This document shows positions 11,401 through 24,401 of a stretch of 64,000 nt of DNA, in pieces. The number at the start of each line of letters is the position of its first letter. Position 1 is the first letter of the stretch. The stretch comes from Capsicum annuum (lineage: Eukaryota; Streptophyta; Magnoliopsida; Solanales; Solanaceae): contig NC_061122.1 of assembly GCF_002878395.1 (NCBI RefSeq), forward strand, positions 78,114,240-78,178,239. Direction: 5' to 3'. A program made the translations under genes and the position numbers. A model generated the notes under the pieces. That model did not search any database, had not been told where the DNA came from, and saw only the letters and a list, made by a program, of their open reading frames with translations.

Positions 11401-12039
11401 TATTCTCTCAAAATCCTCTCAAGAACACATTAGGGTTTTTTCATAGAAGATTCAAGTTCAAAAATTTCCTCTATCAATCTTTGTGTATTTATGAACCAAG
11501 GTATGTGTAGTGTTCATTCATGGACTCTTTCCGTCCATGAAGCCGAAGAATCTCTTTTTCAACTTCAAGTTTTTGGATTTCTTTATGAGTTTCATGTAGG
11601 GTTTGTTTTGTTCATGTTGATAATGATTAATTGAATTCTAATCCATGTTGGGTGATCAATTTTATGTGAAATAGATTAGTATATACGTATATTCATGTGA
11701 ACTTACGATTACACCCTACAATGATGAAATTAGAATTGAACCATGATGTCTAATTGTTGTACAATGTTGTTTACATGTACTATGGCTACCATGTGTTTTA
11801 TTAAATGCCTATATGAAGGAAAAGTGCCCAACTAGCATGATATTATGAAATCCCCATTTATGCACAACTTTATACATATCACTTATTGATGAAGTGCTTC
11901 AGTGTATGAATTATGAATTGTGTTATTGGTCATGTGTTTGAGTAAGTCATGTTATGTTAGTTTCTTTCCATCGAGTCCTGGGGGTACTTGTACCCGACAA
12001 CTTAGATATGTGCCTAGAGCCATGTTATGTTTTCACAAT

Positions 12040-13110
12040 ACTCTCAGACAAGTCACGATCCATAGAACTCAGTTAGTCATGTGACTCAGGAAATCTCAGA
12101 AATCTTAATAATCTCAGTAGTTCAGTAACCTCTATGATCTCAGTATTCCTAGTAAGTCTCAGTAACTTCAGTACTCTCTGTCAGTCCTTAGATCTCAGTA
12201 GTATTCCGTTGGTCAACAAAACTCAGTAAATTTAGTTTTAGCTCCACTAAATGACACCATCAGTTAATCAGTTCAGTTCAGTTAAATTAGTTCAGTTTAG
12301 TTAATCAGTTCAGTGTCTATTCAGTTAGGAGTAGGATTCAACATCGAGTGAATCCAAGGATGGGGACTCACCTGTTATTCAGTAGAGGATGTGATCCTTA
12401 GAAGCAATTCTTGTGTTCCAGAACTATGTAGCCAGCGTAGGTTGAGATGCACCCTACGCGTTTAGGGATATATATATATATACATATCATTTGGATTATC
12501 TACTAGAAGGGGTTGACGGAAGATCTCCCTGTCAGCGATAGTATACTCACAGTAGGTCTTTACCCGTGGAACGGTATTGACACCTTTCCAACTGAGGTTA
12601 CAGGTTGGACCTACCAATTTAGTTCAGGAGCATGTCGGTTAGATGATTACCTCCCACAGTCTCAGTCTCAGTCTTAGTCTCAGTAAAAGAACTCAGCTAG
12701 TTCTTCAAATTTTAGGACTGTCAGATACAGTCAAATTTAGATACAGCACAAAGCTCATCTAGTTCCATTAGATTTAGGATTGTCAGATACAGTAACTCAT
12801 GTTATCAGTTATATCAATTCTCAAAATTCATGTTATCAGTATTCAGCTTTAGGATTATAAGATACAGTCAACCAGACTAGTTCTTCATCATCAAAACTGT
12901 CAGAAATAGTTATTTATGTATTAGTAACATAGTATTAGTCCCTCAGTATTCAGTAATACAATATCAGTCTTTCTCACTTATCAGCGACTCATGGGTCAAT
13001 ATCAGTAGACTCAGTATTTAGTCCTATCACAATCTCAGTTACAGTTATGTAGTCATGCAAGTATTCTCACATTCATGCTAGTCAGTCAGTTAGTATTGTT
13101 CATGTATCTG
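12040..13110 (+). repeat. CAGT/TCAG-rich simple-sequence region in S
   Basis: Dense, irregular repeats of CAGT and TCTCAGT (for example 12252-12320 and 12656-12690) plus a TA run at 12468-12481 fill the U5 side of the solo LTR. No coding sequence is seen. Confidence 0.6.
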
Positions 13111-13612
13111 AACTATTTTCATTCAACCTACCTCACTTGCATAGCAGTACATTCAAAGTACTAACACATTTGCGCTATGATGTCTTATACCATAGGTTTA
13201 GAAGCACGAGCTCCAGAGAACCAGTAGCATCCAAGTTCAGCGATCAGAGTTAGAAATGAGTCCTCATCCTTCAAGACATGATGATCACATCACTTTTTCA
13301 ATTTTCAGTTTATTTCAGTAGTTGGATTAGTTGGAGACATGTCCTATCAACTCTTTATTCAGACATTTTAGAGGCTTTCAGACTACAGTATGTTCAGATA
13401 ATTATCTCAGTTGTTTTGGTATTGTTATACTATATTTTTCAATTATGTTCTAGTATTGAACCTTATGGTCTTTCAGTTTATGTTTCCACATTTATGATAT
13501 TTTTACTATTATTCATTGCTCAGTTTATAGATATTAGTCATGGGTTAGCTTGTGGTCCTTCGGGGCCATGGGGACCGCGTAGCGTTTTGGGTACCAAATT
13601 TAGGGCATTACA

Positions 13613-13617
13613 ACAAC
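13613..13617. repeat. TSD of S, right copy
   Basis: ACAAC, identical to 10903-10907. Confidence 0.9.
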
Positions 13618-14589
13618 TTACATGAAGACTCTAGATAAGATCATAATTGTGACCGCCCCAACCGAGTCCAACCATCCCATGTCAATAATCCAACCATACC
13701 AAACCTATACCAAAACAAGGGTCGTAAACTAGATCATATCCAAAGATGTTCCAAAATATAATATAATTAATCTCAAAATGAAATATGATGGAATAGTGAG
13801 AAATTGTCTGATGATGCCATCCTCAATACCAATACCAACGCTAAGGTTGGCACCAATACCAATCCCACCCATCCAACCTGTAGTAGTACCACAAAGCCTC
13901 TAACAAAAAGAGAAATAAAATTCGATTGGGACATGCCCCCAACCATGGACAAAACCAATATCCAAAATAAAATTAAAGTGTCTAGACAATATCCATAACA
14001 TGAAATGGAGCCTTCAAAAATAAGGGAAGCTCACCACTTTAGTCCAAATGCTCATCTCGAGTCAATTACTATGTTGGATGAGTAGAATGGTAGCCTCTTA
14101 CATAGCGTGGGTATACAACCACCAGTACATAGTTTAGTAGGTGAATGGTAGCATGATCTCAGGAAAGAATAAAATAATGCTATTTACAAAACCAAGTAAA
14201 ACTACCCGTATGGACACAACCATACATACATACATATATATTACCACTCCAGGAAAGGGGACCGGGTTTAGCATGCCCTTAAAAACCTTTACCTGGGTTG
14301 TGTAGCTTTGTTGTCCTAAACTACCCACAGGCTATATGGGTTCAACTACCCCTACTGAAAGGGCCCTAGTGCATGAAGTTGCATGACCAGGGAAGAAAAC
14401 CTAGGATGACTAGTACATCCCACAAAATATAATGAGACATCATGCCCACGATCACCAAGACCAACCTCACATCGACAAATATGAGTTTCTAGTTTTGGTC
14501 CCACTGGAACCTCCACCTTCCACAGCTTTGCTATACATCCCGCCATTATTGCACAATTAAAACCATTACCAAGTAACAAATCAATCCAT
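13618..14589 (-). repeat. LTR-C of M, middle piece
   Basis: It continues LTR-C after S and matches LTR-A 27480-28450 and LTR-B 34440-35400. Its short reading frames on either strand also occur in the other LTRs in decayed form, so they are LTR sequence and not genes. 14349-14370 is the inverted copy of T1's 4480-4501 block. It is interrupted at 14590 by element L. Confidence 0.85.
14585..14589. repeat. TSD of L, left copy
   Basis: TCCAT here against TCCAA at 21454-21458, one mismatch. Confidence 0.7.
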
Positions 14590-15802
14590 TGTAACACCTG
14601 TATTTTTGTACTATAATTTTTACTATTGTTCTTATACGTATAAGACCTAATACAAATGATTCCCATGTGAAAATAAGTTTTATGATTATTATCCTAGTTT
14701 GTGAAGTGCCTAGTAGGTGAAGAACATTCATAGAAATCACCTAGAGCCAAGTTGAGCTAAGAAGCTTAAATTTGTCCAAAGTTTGGTGTTCGATTCTATA
14801 AAGTTTAACTTTCACTCTAGCTAGGTTCTATTCTGATGGCAAGGGTAAAAAAACTCTACCAACATGGGTATAATACATTGTACTCCATGACGGCTCACAT
14901 GGTTTATGTCGGTTAGAAGAACCTCCCAAAGTCCTTAACTCTTAAATCAAAATGTCAAAATAGTTTTGAGAAAACTAAGTGTAAAGGCTTACAAATTTAC
15001 TCAAACATTGTTTTACTTAAGACTATAGTTATCAGATTTAAGCTCTAAGTTTTAAGATATAGAAAAAGTATGCCTTTTTCACTTGGCCTGCATGATTTGA
15101 AGGACAGAATAATAGTATAGATTATTAGAACTAAATGTGGTGGCTCACAAGAATTTCGTTACGCCTTATTACTTATGTCATATAATTTATCATTTTTTAT
15201 TATTCAAGACAAGATGCGTCACTCACATTTAGCATGCAGTTTTTAAAGTTTATTTTAATTATTGCATTATTATTTTACTTATGCATTCACCCCCATATGC
15301 TCAGTACATTCCAAAAGTACTAATCCACATATACATCTATGTGCTATATTATTTAATAATATAGGTATAAATTGTAAGGTGCATATAAGAATCAGACAGT
15401 TGCAGCATCCAGTCAGCAGGTGATGAGTCCTTTTGATTCAAGGGCTTAAGTTAGTCAGAATTTATGTAGTATTTTATTTTATTTATTTATTCAGTTGCAT
15501 TGATTTAGATAGTTAGGGGTTATGTCCTGACTACCTATAGTCAATACTTGTAAAGGCTTCCTAGATAGTAAGTGGAGTTAATGTAGTTGATTCAAGTTTT
15601 GCTTTGTATAATCAGAGATGTATCATTTTAATATAGCTTTGCATTGATTATATTAAGAAAAGATTTATCTTCCGTATTATTCTTTCAGACTTATGTATTT
15701 ATTTTAGTTTATCATGAATTATGCCAATAAAAAGGGTTAGATTGGGATCACTTATGGTCTTAAGCACCGTCTGATGACTAGGGGATAGTCTCAAGTGTTA
15801 CA
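14590..15802 (+). repeat. 5' LTR of L, internally deleted
   Basis: It starts TGTAACACCTG and ends AGTGTTACA. Compared with the 3' LTR it lacks about 1.16 kb (3' LTR positions about 19309-20469). The junction lies at about 14815, where AACTTTCA runs directly into CTCTAGCTAGG, with TCA common to both break ends. The loss covers much of the region where a promoter would lie. Confidence 0.85.
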
Positions 15803-15806
15803 AACT

Positions 15807-15818
15807 TGGTATCAAAGA
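15807..15818 (+). other. Primer binding site of L
   Basis: TGGTATCAAAGA, four bases after the LTR end, is a diverged initiator tRNA-Met type PBS. Confidence 0.65.
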
Positions 15819-18800
15819 CAGGTTTCAAGTGTCCTAGGGTGTCTGTGAAGTCGTGTTTAGTTGAGTCTTTCAAAACGGTACAGAGACGTCTGTACTTTTC
15901 TTCTTGAGGTTACAAGGTATTTAAGTAAAGTTTCCTTTCTTTCATACTCTAGATCGTGCTTTAAAGTTGTTCCTTTAAAAACTTCTATCGATTCTTGTAT
16001 TAATCCATACTTCTCCATCTATACTATATTCTTGAGATAACATGATTAGCAAGTTCCAATTTCTCCTAAGATGTTGCTCTCAGATTTACTATCAATAACT
16101 TTAGAAGTCATACAAAGGGCTTGAGAGGAGCTCGCTTATGTGTTATAAGTTCCTCAAGTTGAAAGTGATTTCCTCATCCGCATAAGTCCTTCAGTTAAGA
16201 AAGAGTAAGATATGTATTTAGATTTCTTATTAATTCTTCAATATAGATAGTGATCATAAGAGGAGATACTATGAGCCTAGATTGTTAAATAGAGTTTCCG
16301 TTCAAGAGATTTTGAAAACCTAGAGTGTTATGATTTATATGTAGTAGAACCTTGTTATAGTTGGAAGTATAGGTTTATAAGTGTAGAGACAAGAAAGTTG
16401 GTGAGGGCAATTGATTAAATACATATAGCTAAAATTTTGCATACGATTGAGTTAGTAGTGCAGTGATATGTCTTCGTGTGTCAGTTTAGTGGAAGTTAGA
16501 GAATGAGTTATTGATGGTATTTATTGTGTTGGAAAAGTATAGGATATTCATGAAGTATTTGGTGGTTGAGTACTGTTAATATAGGCTTCCCCAAGTGGCT
16601 ATGAAAAAAAAATTTGTTGATGCTTTAAGTGATATGGATGTAATTTAGGTGTATAAATGAGTAAATAGTCGTAATGTACAGAAGGAGGATTTACTAACCG
16701 ATTTAATAAGTTACACTATATGATTATGACCGATTATTATTGTCATGAAGTTGTAGTGGACTAGTATTTCTTGACATTTTATTTTATAGTTTCCAGATGA
16801 GAATAGTATGTGAGGTTGGTTTGTTAATTATGCCTAGAACTACACACTAAGTTGGAATAGTGAATGACAATTATCGTAAAAGCAATGATTGCTTGGTTAG
16901 TGATGCTAGTTATATGGAGGTAATCTAGTAGGATTGAATAGTGCATGTAAGAATTTAAGTTTGTTGATTTAAAATTTAGCATAATGTTATAATTATGATG
17001 TAGAGGTATGCCCAAGGTGTTATGGGGCTGCATTATTTTCAAAGTTTATTAAGTGTTGTACGTGGTTAATAGTACCCTTGAGTTTGTTAAGTGAAATAAG
17101 GTTAGTATATAGTACATGGTGTTCTTAATAGCTAGTTTAGGAGTTTTAGATAGATGGTGTTGAGTCTTTTAAGTATGATTTTGATTCTTACAATTTGGAG
17201 AAAAATATAAGTATAGAAGTATGATATTGGTAGGCTATGATTTTGTGTTTAGTGAGGTAGATATGTTTTCTAATGAGAGTGTAAGTCTTTTATGATGATT
17301 ATTGAAGCTATAAAGTTAAGAATAGTATATATCAAGGGGGTGTTTAGGAATAAAGTTAGTATAGTTTGTTAAAAGGTTGGGATATCCATGTTAAGTGTTA
17401 GAATCTAAGTTTGAATCTTTGAAGATTGAGCTAATAGAAAGTAGAGTTGAAGAAACAGATGGTGTGAACTCATGGTATGGTGATACTCCTACAAATTCTA
17501 AGTTAGTAAGTGTTCAAGTTATTAGATGATGACCATTGGGGCCATAGAAAGATAAAGTTGTATCTTAGAATGAAGTATTAGCAGTGGGTTTTACATATTC
17601 AGGTGTAGTCTTTTAGGGTAAGTTTGTTATTTATGTGTATTTTATACCCCAGACTCTAGAGTAAAGTGATTAAAGTTTAGATTAGGGTTTATTAAAGGGT
17701 TCTGCAATCTTAGAATGATGGCTTTAATATTTGGGAGAGATGATAGTAGTGATAAACAGTTGTTGAGATGGGTTTTTTTCTTCTTGAGGAAAGATTGTTG
17801 CCTACTTGCTGAATGTTTGTTTTATATGAGGCTATAAGTGTGAAGTATGATCGAGACTAAGATTTTGGTATGCCTCATGGTTAGTTGAGATTTTGTATTT
17901 GTCTTCTTAAGAATAATGCAAGAAAGTTGTTAATGATAGACGTTTAGAGATTATGAGGAATAGGTTTTTATGGGTATTGGCCTAGAAGTTCTTATGTGTT
18001 TAAAATGAGAGGATTGAATATTATGTTGGTATATAAGTGGATGGGCGCATTGTGCACTAAATATTTCCTAGTAAGAGGTTGAATTTTTTAATCGAAGTAA
18101 TAAGAATAATTACCTTAGAGAGGAGAAGTTGTGAAAATGCTTGGGGTATTGAATTAATGGTTCAGACTAGTGTTATAATGTTATATGTAGTATGTTGTGA
18201 TTCAAGTTAGGCTTGAACATGTGAAGAGAATTTAGTTCAGATTATACATTAGTATATGAAGTTATATAAACCTATGTGAGCATGGGATTCATAGAGAGAA
18301 TATAGTTGAAGAGAGTATTTGAGAAGTGTTTCTAAGCTTGAAAAAATTAGCAGGTGCATTGTCTAAGGCCTAGTAATTCTAAACTAGTTTATATTTAATA
18401 AGCTAATGTTCCATGTTACAAAGTTATAGCTATACTAAGAATTCCTTCTTCAAAAATCTCACTCAGATCATGCCCAAGATTCTTTTTCCCTAATTTTATT
18501 ATTAATTCTTACATAGAATGTTGAAGAAATATTCTAGTTAAGTATAAGCTTTCAGTATAATTCAGTCTGTATAGCCAACAATTTAGTTTAGTAATCAGAT
18601 AGAGAAGTTCCCACGGTTTTCATCTTTCCTATTCTTGAGGTTATTCATTCACGTCCATGCAAGTTGTAAATTCAGTTCAGTCCAAGCATCATGTTTCAGA
18701 TTCATCTATTTAGTCATGACAGTTTATAAGTTTTCAAAGCATAACCTCAGTTTTCCAAGTATTCCAGCCCAGATAATGTAATACCCCTTGTACAATCTTA

Positions 18801-19069
18801 TTCTCATTGTATCATGGTTCTTGCTTGCATGAGTCATCACTTTGCAGATCTATATGTATGATTGTATCATGAGCACCTCAGGTGAGTTCAAAACTCTAAG
18901 CATGAATCAGTTCCTGATGGTCAGTAAAGTCAAGTCAGCTCAGAATTCATCTTCATGATAGAAATTTTTAAAGTCTTAGCTCAACTATATCCTTCATTAG
19001 CATACACATTATTCCATACTATTAATGTTTCCATAAGTTCCTACCAATCATTTGAAGACAAATGATTCC
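15819..19069 (+). other. Internal region of L, no coding sequence seen
   Basis: About 3.25 kb with stops in all frames and no gag, protease, RT, RNase H or integrase remnant that I can recognise. The only frame above 60 codons is a minus-strand one at 16824-17042 with no known resemblance. The strand is rich in AG and GTTAG words, unlike the C-rich LTR flanks. Confidence 0.6.
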
Positions 19070-19082
19070 AAGGGAGAGATAA
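19070..19082 (+). other. Polypurine tract of L
   Basis: AAGGGAGAGATAA lies directly before the 3' LTR start TGGAACACC. It fits the plus-strand primer of Ty3/gypsy elements. Confidence 0.75.
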
Positions 19083-21453
19083 TGGAACACCCCATATTTG
19101 TACGCTAGAATTCTAATCATTGTTCTTACGCATATAAGCCCTAATACAAATGATTCAAATATGAAAATAAGTTTAATAATAATTATCCTAGTGTATGAAG
19201 TGTCTAGTAGGTGAATAATGTTCATAGAAATTACTTAGAGCCAAGTTGAGCTAAGAACCTTAAATTTATCCAAAGTTTGGTGTTTGATTCTATAAGGGTT
19301 AACTTTCAGAGTGTATAACTTTTGATGTATGTAAAAATTTTCAGCTCAAGAGCCACCAAATTGTAGATAATTGAATGATATTTCCAACAATATAAATTTT
19401 CCCTTAATCCGATACCCGAGCGAAAAGTTATGCCCATTTTCGTGAAAGGCGGTAAGGGTGTGCAATGGGCAATACGCTGCCCAACAAAACTTGGGTGACA
19501 GGAAATGCGACGCAAATCCTAGCTTGGGAGATTTACTGGGCAATGTCCAAGTCTTTTACAAGTGTCAAAAACACTCCGTTTTCCCTTGTATCAAGGGTGT
19601 TGAAGTCATTTCATACCCCTAAAACGTCCCTAATCACTCTAAATCATTATAAGGGATTTTTAAATGCATTATTTACAGTCCCTAAGACCCAAATCAGTCA
19701 ATTTACGATCCAATGCCCTCTTCCACTCCCAAGAACAAGATTTAAGTTATTTTTATAAGAAATCAAGGAATTCAAGTTTAATGGTCCAATCTTTTCACAA
19801 TTTCATCGACCTTAAGTTATGTGGGGTTTCTGAACAAGGATACCCTTTCATCCTTGTGCCCTAAACTTGATCTTTATTTAAAATTTCATATTTTGCAAAT
19901 TAGGGTTCATACCCAATTATTATTATTTGAATATTATGATGTTACAAGTGACTTAATTGTTGAATTGCATGTTTATTTTTACATCTTCATACATGTGATT
20001 GATTTTACAAATTTTCCATTTAGTTTTAAGCATGACATTGTAAGTTTGATTTCGTTAATTTGATATTGTGAATTATTTCAAGAAGTATATTGAGCATGAG
20101 ATGTTTCTATGAGTTTAAAGCATGGATTTTAAAGCCCTAAGTTTGAAGTATTGATATCTCAGTAAGATTATGATTTTGAGCCTCACTTACGAATTGTTTA
20201 CCAAGATTTAAGAAAGGAACTTGATATTTTGATCCTAGCTTAATATAAGGAATCCACATTGTTCATACAATTTGAGATTAAAATAAGAGAAGCATAATTC
20301 GTTTTCATTACAAACCCTTGTGCTATTTTAAGGTGGATTTCCTAAAGTTCTAAGCAACAAATTGGAAGTAGTATTTAGCATCGAGTTGGGTATGATTCCA
20401 AGGTCTCATGCCACAGAACTACGCACCATCATAGGTTTTAACACCCCTAGTGGGTTCAGTATGGTGATCACTCTAGGTAGGTTCTATTCTAATGGCAAGG
20501 GTAAAACAACTCTACCAACTGGGTATGAGACGTTGGACTTCATGACGGCTCACATGGTTTATGTCGGTTAGAAGAACATCCCAAAGTCCCTAACTCTTAA
20601 ATCAAAATATCCAAATAGTTTTGAGAAAACTAAGTGTAAAGGCGCACAAATTTACTCAGACATTGTTTTACTTAAGACTACAGTTATCAGATTTAAGCTT
20701 TAAGTTTTAAAATTGAGAAAAATGCGCCTTTTTCACTTAGCCTGCATGATTTGAAGGACAGAACAAGGGTATAAATTATTAGAACTAAATGTGGTGGCTC
20801 ACATGAATTTCTTTACACCTTATTACTCATGTCATATGATTTGTCAGTTTTTATTATTCAAGCCAAGGTGAGTCACTCACATTTAGCATGCAGTTTTGAA
20901 TGTTTATTTGAATTATTGCATTATTGTTTTACTTATATATTCACCCTCATATGCTCAATATATTCCAAAAGTTCTGATCCACATAAACGTCTATGTGCTA
21001 CATTGTTTAATAATGTAGGTACAAGCTGTAGGGTGCATATCAGAATTAGATAATTGCAACTTTTAGTTAGCAGTTGATGAGTCCTTTTGATTCAAGGAAT
21101 TGAGTCAGTCAGAATTTGTGTAGCATTTAATTTTCTTTATTCATTTAGTTGTATTGATTTGAATAGTTAAGGTTCATGTCCCAACTACCTATAGTCAATA
21201 CTAGTAGAGGCTTCATAGATAGTCAGCAGAGTTAATGTAGTTGATTCAAGTTTTTCTTTGTATAATCAGAGATGTATCATTTTAATATAGCTTTGTATTG
21301 ATCACATTCAGAAAAGATTTATCTTCCACTTTATTCAAACTTACGTATTTATTTCAGTTGCTCATGAGTTATGCCAGTAGAAATGGTAATCTTGGGATCA
21401 CTTGTGGTCCTAAGCACCGTGTGACGGCTAGGGGGTAGTTTTGGATCGTTACA
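19083..21453 (+). repeat. 3' LTR of L (2371 bp, full length)
   Basis: It starts TGGAACACCCC and ends GGATCGTTACA. Its first 225 bases and last 980 bases match the 5' LTR; the middle is missing from that copy. A short inverted repeat (GGGCA...TGCCC, 19465-19480) sits in the U3 side. Reading frames at 19465-19758 and 20362-20571 lie wholly within the LTR and have no known resemblance. Confidence 0.85.
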
Positions 21454-21458
21454 TCCAA
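21454..21458. repeat. TSD of L, right copy
   Basis: TCCAA, one mismatch to 14585-14589. Confidence 0.7.
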
Positions 21459-22723
21459 TTACCATTTATTAACTAAAACCATTTAGTAGTGGTATCATCA
21501 TACCGACCATACTTACAAGTACTATAAGTAGCCAACCATATATAGGTTTAAGGGGACTTCCACGTGCCCTTCCATTTACCCATAAAGCATAACCATTTAG
21601 CCATTTACCTTTCCTAGCCATTTAAACCATGCATAAATCCTGTACCAAGTTTTAAAACAAGCAAGAGTTCTATTAAAATACTCAATGTAATGAAAAAATT
21701 ATTATCGGTATTTTATCAAAAACATTAGGGGCATAATAAAACCAAAACCAATTCCAATTACCATTAACCCATTCCCATGCGATTCAATTATCCAAAACCA
21801 CAACTAATGCATATAAAGCATAATTAAAATCATGGGAAACCATAATCAACCATTTAATATCAAAACCCAATATTCATAGTTGGAAACCAAAATCATACAA
21901 TCAATGAAGTCATGAAAACATTCATAAAAACAATTCTTTTAATTAGAATTAACAATCAGGAAAGAGACCATGCCTTAAAACAAGATGATGATGGAAAAAA
22001 ATCACTAAGACAAGACCCAAATCAATTGTCTAGTTGAAACCCTAGCTTCCTTTGCCCAAAAGCTTTTGAGAGAATTATAAAGTGTTTTAGAAAAGTTTCT
22101 AAGTGTTAATGAGAGGAATAGTAGGGTATATAACCTTCCAAGTAGGTTAGAAGTTGTGGTACCTTACTAGGATAAGTGGGAAACTGTCAAAAACACCCGT
22201 ACTTAAGTTGCTCTAAAATCCCGTCACAAGTATATGACTGACCCTTACGAGTCTACCCTCCAATATGAGTGGTACCCTCCACTCGTATCCTAGCCTCAAC
22301 CTTTGGATCCAACACTGTCCAACATATGACTCATCCAACTAAGCGTATCCAAAGCATACGATTCTTACACTTTATTCGTACCCTTGGAAGATTTAAAGCT
22401 AAGGAAGATTTATTCGAGTCCTGGGTACGACTCCTACCCTGGCCTATGGCTCATGGTGAGCCACTTGTACTCCGATCCAACCTAAGTAACAAAGTCTAAG
22501 ATTAAGTTAAGGAACCAAATGATCCGTAACCACCAATATGTCTCGTAACCCTAAGTCGTATCCATTCTAGTAACCGAAATCCATCCCACTAATCAACGCT
22601 GGTAGCATACGACTGGACCATACCATGCATAGCCCAACATATGGCTCGTACCCATGAGTCATATTAGGTCCGTAGATCAAAATTTAAGGAAATTTTCTAA
22701 GGTCCAAAAACCAAGGTGTTTCA
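21454..22723 (-). repeat. LTR-C of M, right piece (U3 side)
   Basis: It continues LTR-C from 14589 and ends GGTGTTTCA, that is, the minus-strand LTR starts TGAAACACC. It contains many short TACGACT/TACGAGT words and GAGTGG...CCACTC inverted pairs (22200-22680), also present in LTR-A and LTR-B. Confidence 0.85.
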
Positions 22724-22733
22724 ATCTCCCCTA
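22724..22733 (-). other. Polypurine tract of M internal 1
   Basis: On the minus strand TAGGGGAGAT lies directly before LTR-C. Confidence 0.7.
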
Positions 22734-22864
22734 CTAGGAACATTCATCCCTGAATGACCAATAAGGTAGGAGTGACCACACGCTTGAGTCATTTGTATTA
22801 TCAAATATAGTCCCAATATTTAACAAAGTTAGAAAAAAAAGATGCAAAGATATTAATCTTTCCT

Positions 22865-24200
22865 TCAACAAACTATGAAAATAAAGATGTATTGAAGACA
22901 CATACCTTTTTTATGAATTCCAGGAGCAGCAAACAAATGCTGATATTTGGAGTTCATGTCCTCGTCTGTTTCCCATGTAGCTTCTTCCACCTTATGGTTC
23001 CGCCAAAGAACCTTAACCAAAGCCACATCCTTGGTCCACAATTGAGATTTCTTCATAAGAAAAAAATCCATGAGACCCAATCCTTCCAACGGAAAAACCA
23101 AAGAAGGACCACCAATGCACTTTCTTAACATGGAAACATGGAAGACTGGATGAACCAAGCTTAAGCTAGAAGGCAACTCCAGCTCATAAGCAACATTACC
23201 AATTCTCCGTAAAACTTCATAAAGACCAACACATAGGGGAATAAGCTTCCCCTTCTTACCAAACCGCACTACTCCCTTTATGGGAGATACATTGAGGAAA
23301 ACCTTATACCCAACCTCAAACTCCAAGTCTCTATGCCTAACATCCACAAAGGACTTTTGGCGACTTTGGGCAACCTTAAGTCTCTCTCGAATCACTTTCA
23401 CCTTCTCCATAGCCTGGTAAACCAAGTCGGTACCAAACATATCCACCTTACCAATCTCAAACCAACAAATAAGCTACCTACACCTCCTACCATACAATGC
23501 CTCAAAATAGGCCATAACAATACTAGAATTATAGCTATTGTTGCAAGCAAAAACCACCAAAGGTAGATGCTCAGCCCAATTGCTTCCATAATCAATCACA
23601 CAAGACTGAAGAATATCTTTCAATGTCTGAATAGTTAATTATGTTTGCCCATCCGTCTGCGAGTAAAAAGTAGTACTCAGACAAACCATAGTTCCTAACT
23701 CTTTCTGAAAAGTTCTCTAGAAGTAATACGTAAACTGCATGCCAGAATTAGAAATAATTGAAATAGGTACCTTATACAGCTTCACAATCTCCTGAAGATA
23801 CAGCTTCACATAATTCTCTATCAAAAAGGTTTTCTACACTAGCAAAGAGTGGGTAGACTTAGTCATCCAATCCACGATAACCCAAATCGAATCACATTGT
23901 TTCTGAGACCGAGGAAGTCCGGTAATAAAGTCCATATTGATCATTACCCATTTCTATTTCGGCAAATTAATTTCTTGATACAACCATCCTGGCCTCATGT
24001 GATCAACCTTACCTGTTGACACACCATGCACTTGGCCACAAAATCAGCCACACCTTCTTTATGCCATTCCACCAATAGATTTCCTTGAGATCATGATACA
24101 TCTTAGTCGTGCCAGGATGAACAACATAGCAAGATGTGCCTCAGCCAAAATCCTTTGTCGTAAACCATCGACATCAGGGACACACAACCCCTCTTAGCAT
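22865..24200 (-). pseudogene. M internal 1: integrase with truncated chromodomain
   Basis: The best frame (22865-23446, 193 residues) starts within the integrase core's end (DMFGTDLVYQAMEKVKVIRERLK), runs through EVGYKVFLNVSPIKGVVRFG and LVHPVFHVSMLRKCIGGPS, and ends with VALVKVLWRNHKVEEATWETD, the second half of a chromodomain. About 30 bases present in internal 2 at 30094-30125 are missing near 23042-23053, removing the first chromodomain strand. Upstream, the core and the zinc-binding region are decayed between 23450 and 24200, for example NNSYNSS at about 23530. Confidence 0.75.
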
Positions 24201-24401
24201 CATGAAGTACCATTACCACTGATCTCAAACACCACTACCTTTTGTCCACTAATGTCACTCTTGATTTTTATCAATATAGGATCTAAACAGGTTCTTCTCC
24301 TTAATCTCCGCACTAAGAGATGATCTAACCACTTCTTGCACCATCACACACCCATCCTTGGAGTCCAAGAGGTGAACTTGAAGATGATCCATGCAGTGAA
24401 T

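Larger units (their letters stand above)
10908..13612 (+). mobile_element. S: solo LTR (2705 bp)
   Basis: It starts TGCAATACCC and ends GGCATTACA, has a perfect 5-bp TSD (ACAAC), and interrupts an LTR whose two halves rejoin cleanly (compare LTR-B near 34430). There is no internal region, PBS or second LTR, which is the usual result of LTR-LTR recombination. The plus orientation is inferred from the Tekay-like ends and a TATA-like stretch at 11391. The reading frame at 13278-13625 lies in U5 and is not a gene. Confidence 0.9.
14590..21453 (+). mobile_element. L: non-coding LTR retrotransposon (LARD-like)
   Basis: It has two LTRs (14590-15802 and 19083-21453), a PBS at 15807, a PPT at 19070, TG...CA ends and a near-perfect TSD, but no recognisable gag or pol in its 3.3-kb internal region. 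It therefore fits a large non-autonomous element (LARD) that would need proteins from a relative. Its LTRs share an 18-base block (20548-20565 and 14893-14910) with the inverted LTR of element E (47349-47366), so a Tekay-type helper is plausible. Confidence 0.8.

Noticed and set aside
13278..13625. 115-residue hydrophobic ORF as a membrane protein gene
   Set aside because: It is inside solo LTR S, ends over the LTR border, and its hydrophobicity comes from T-rich sequence.
22892..23566. Plus-strand ORFs over M integrase
   Set aside because: They are antisense shadows of the minus-strand integrase frame at 22865-23446.
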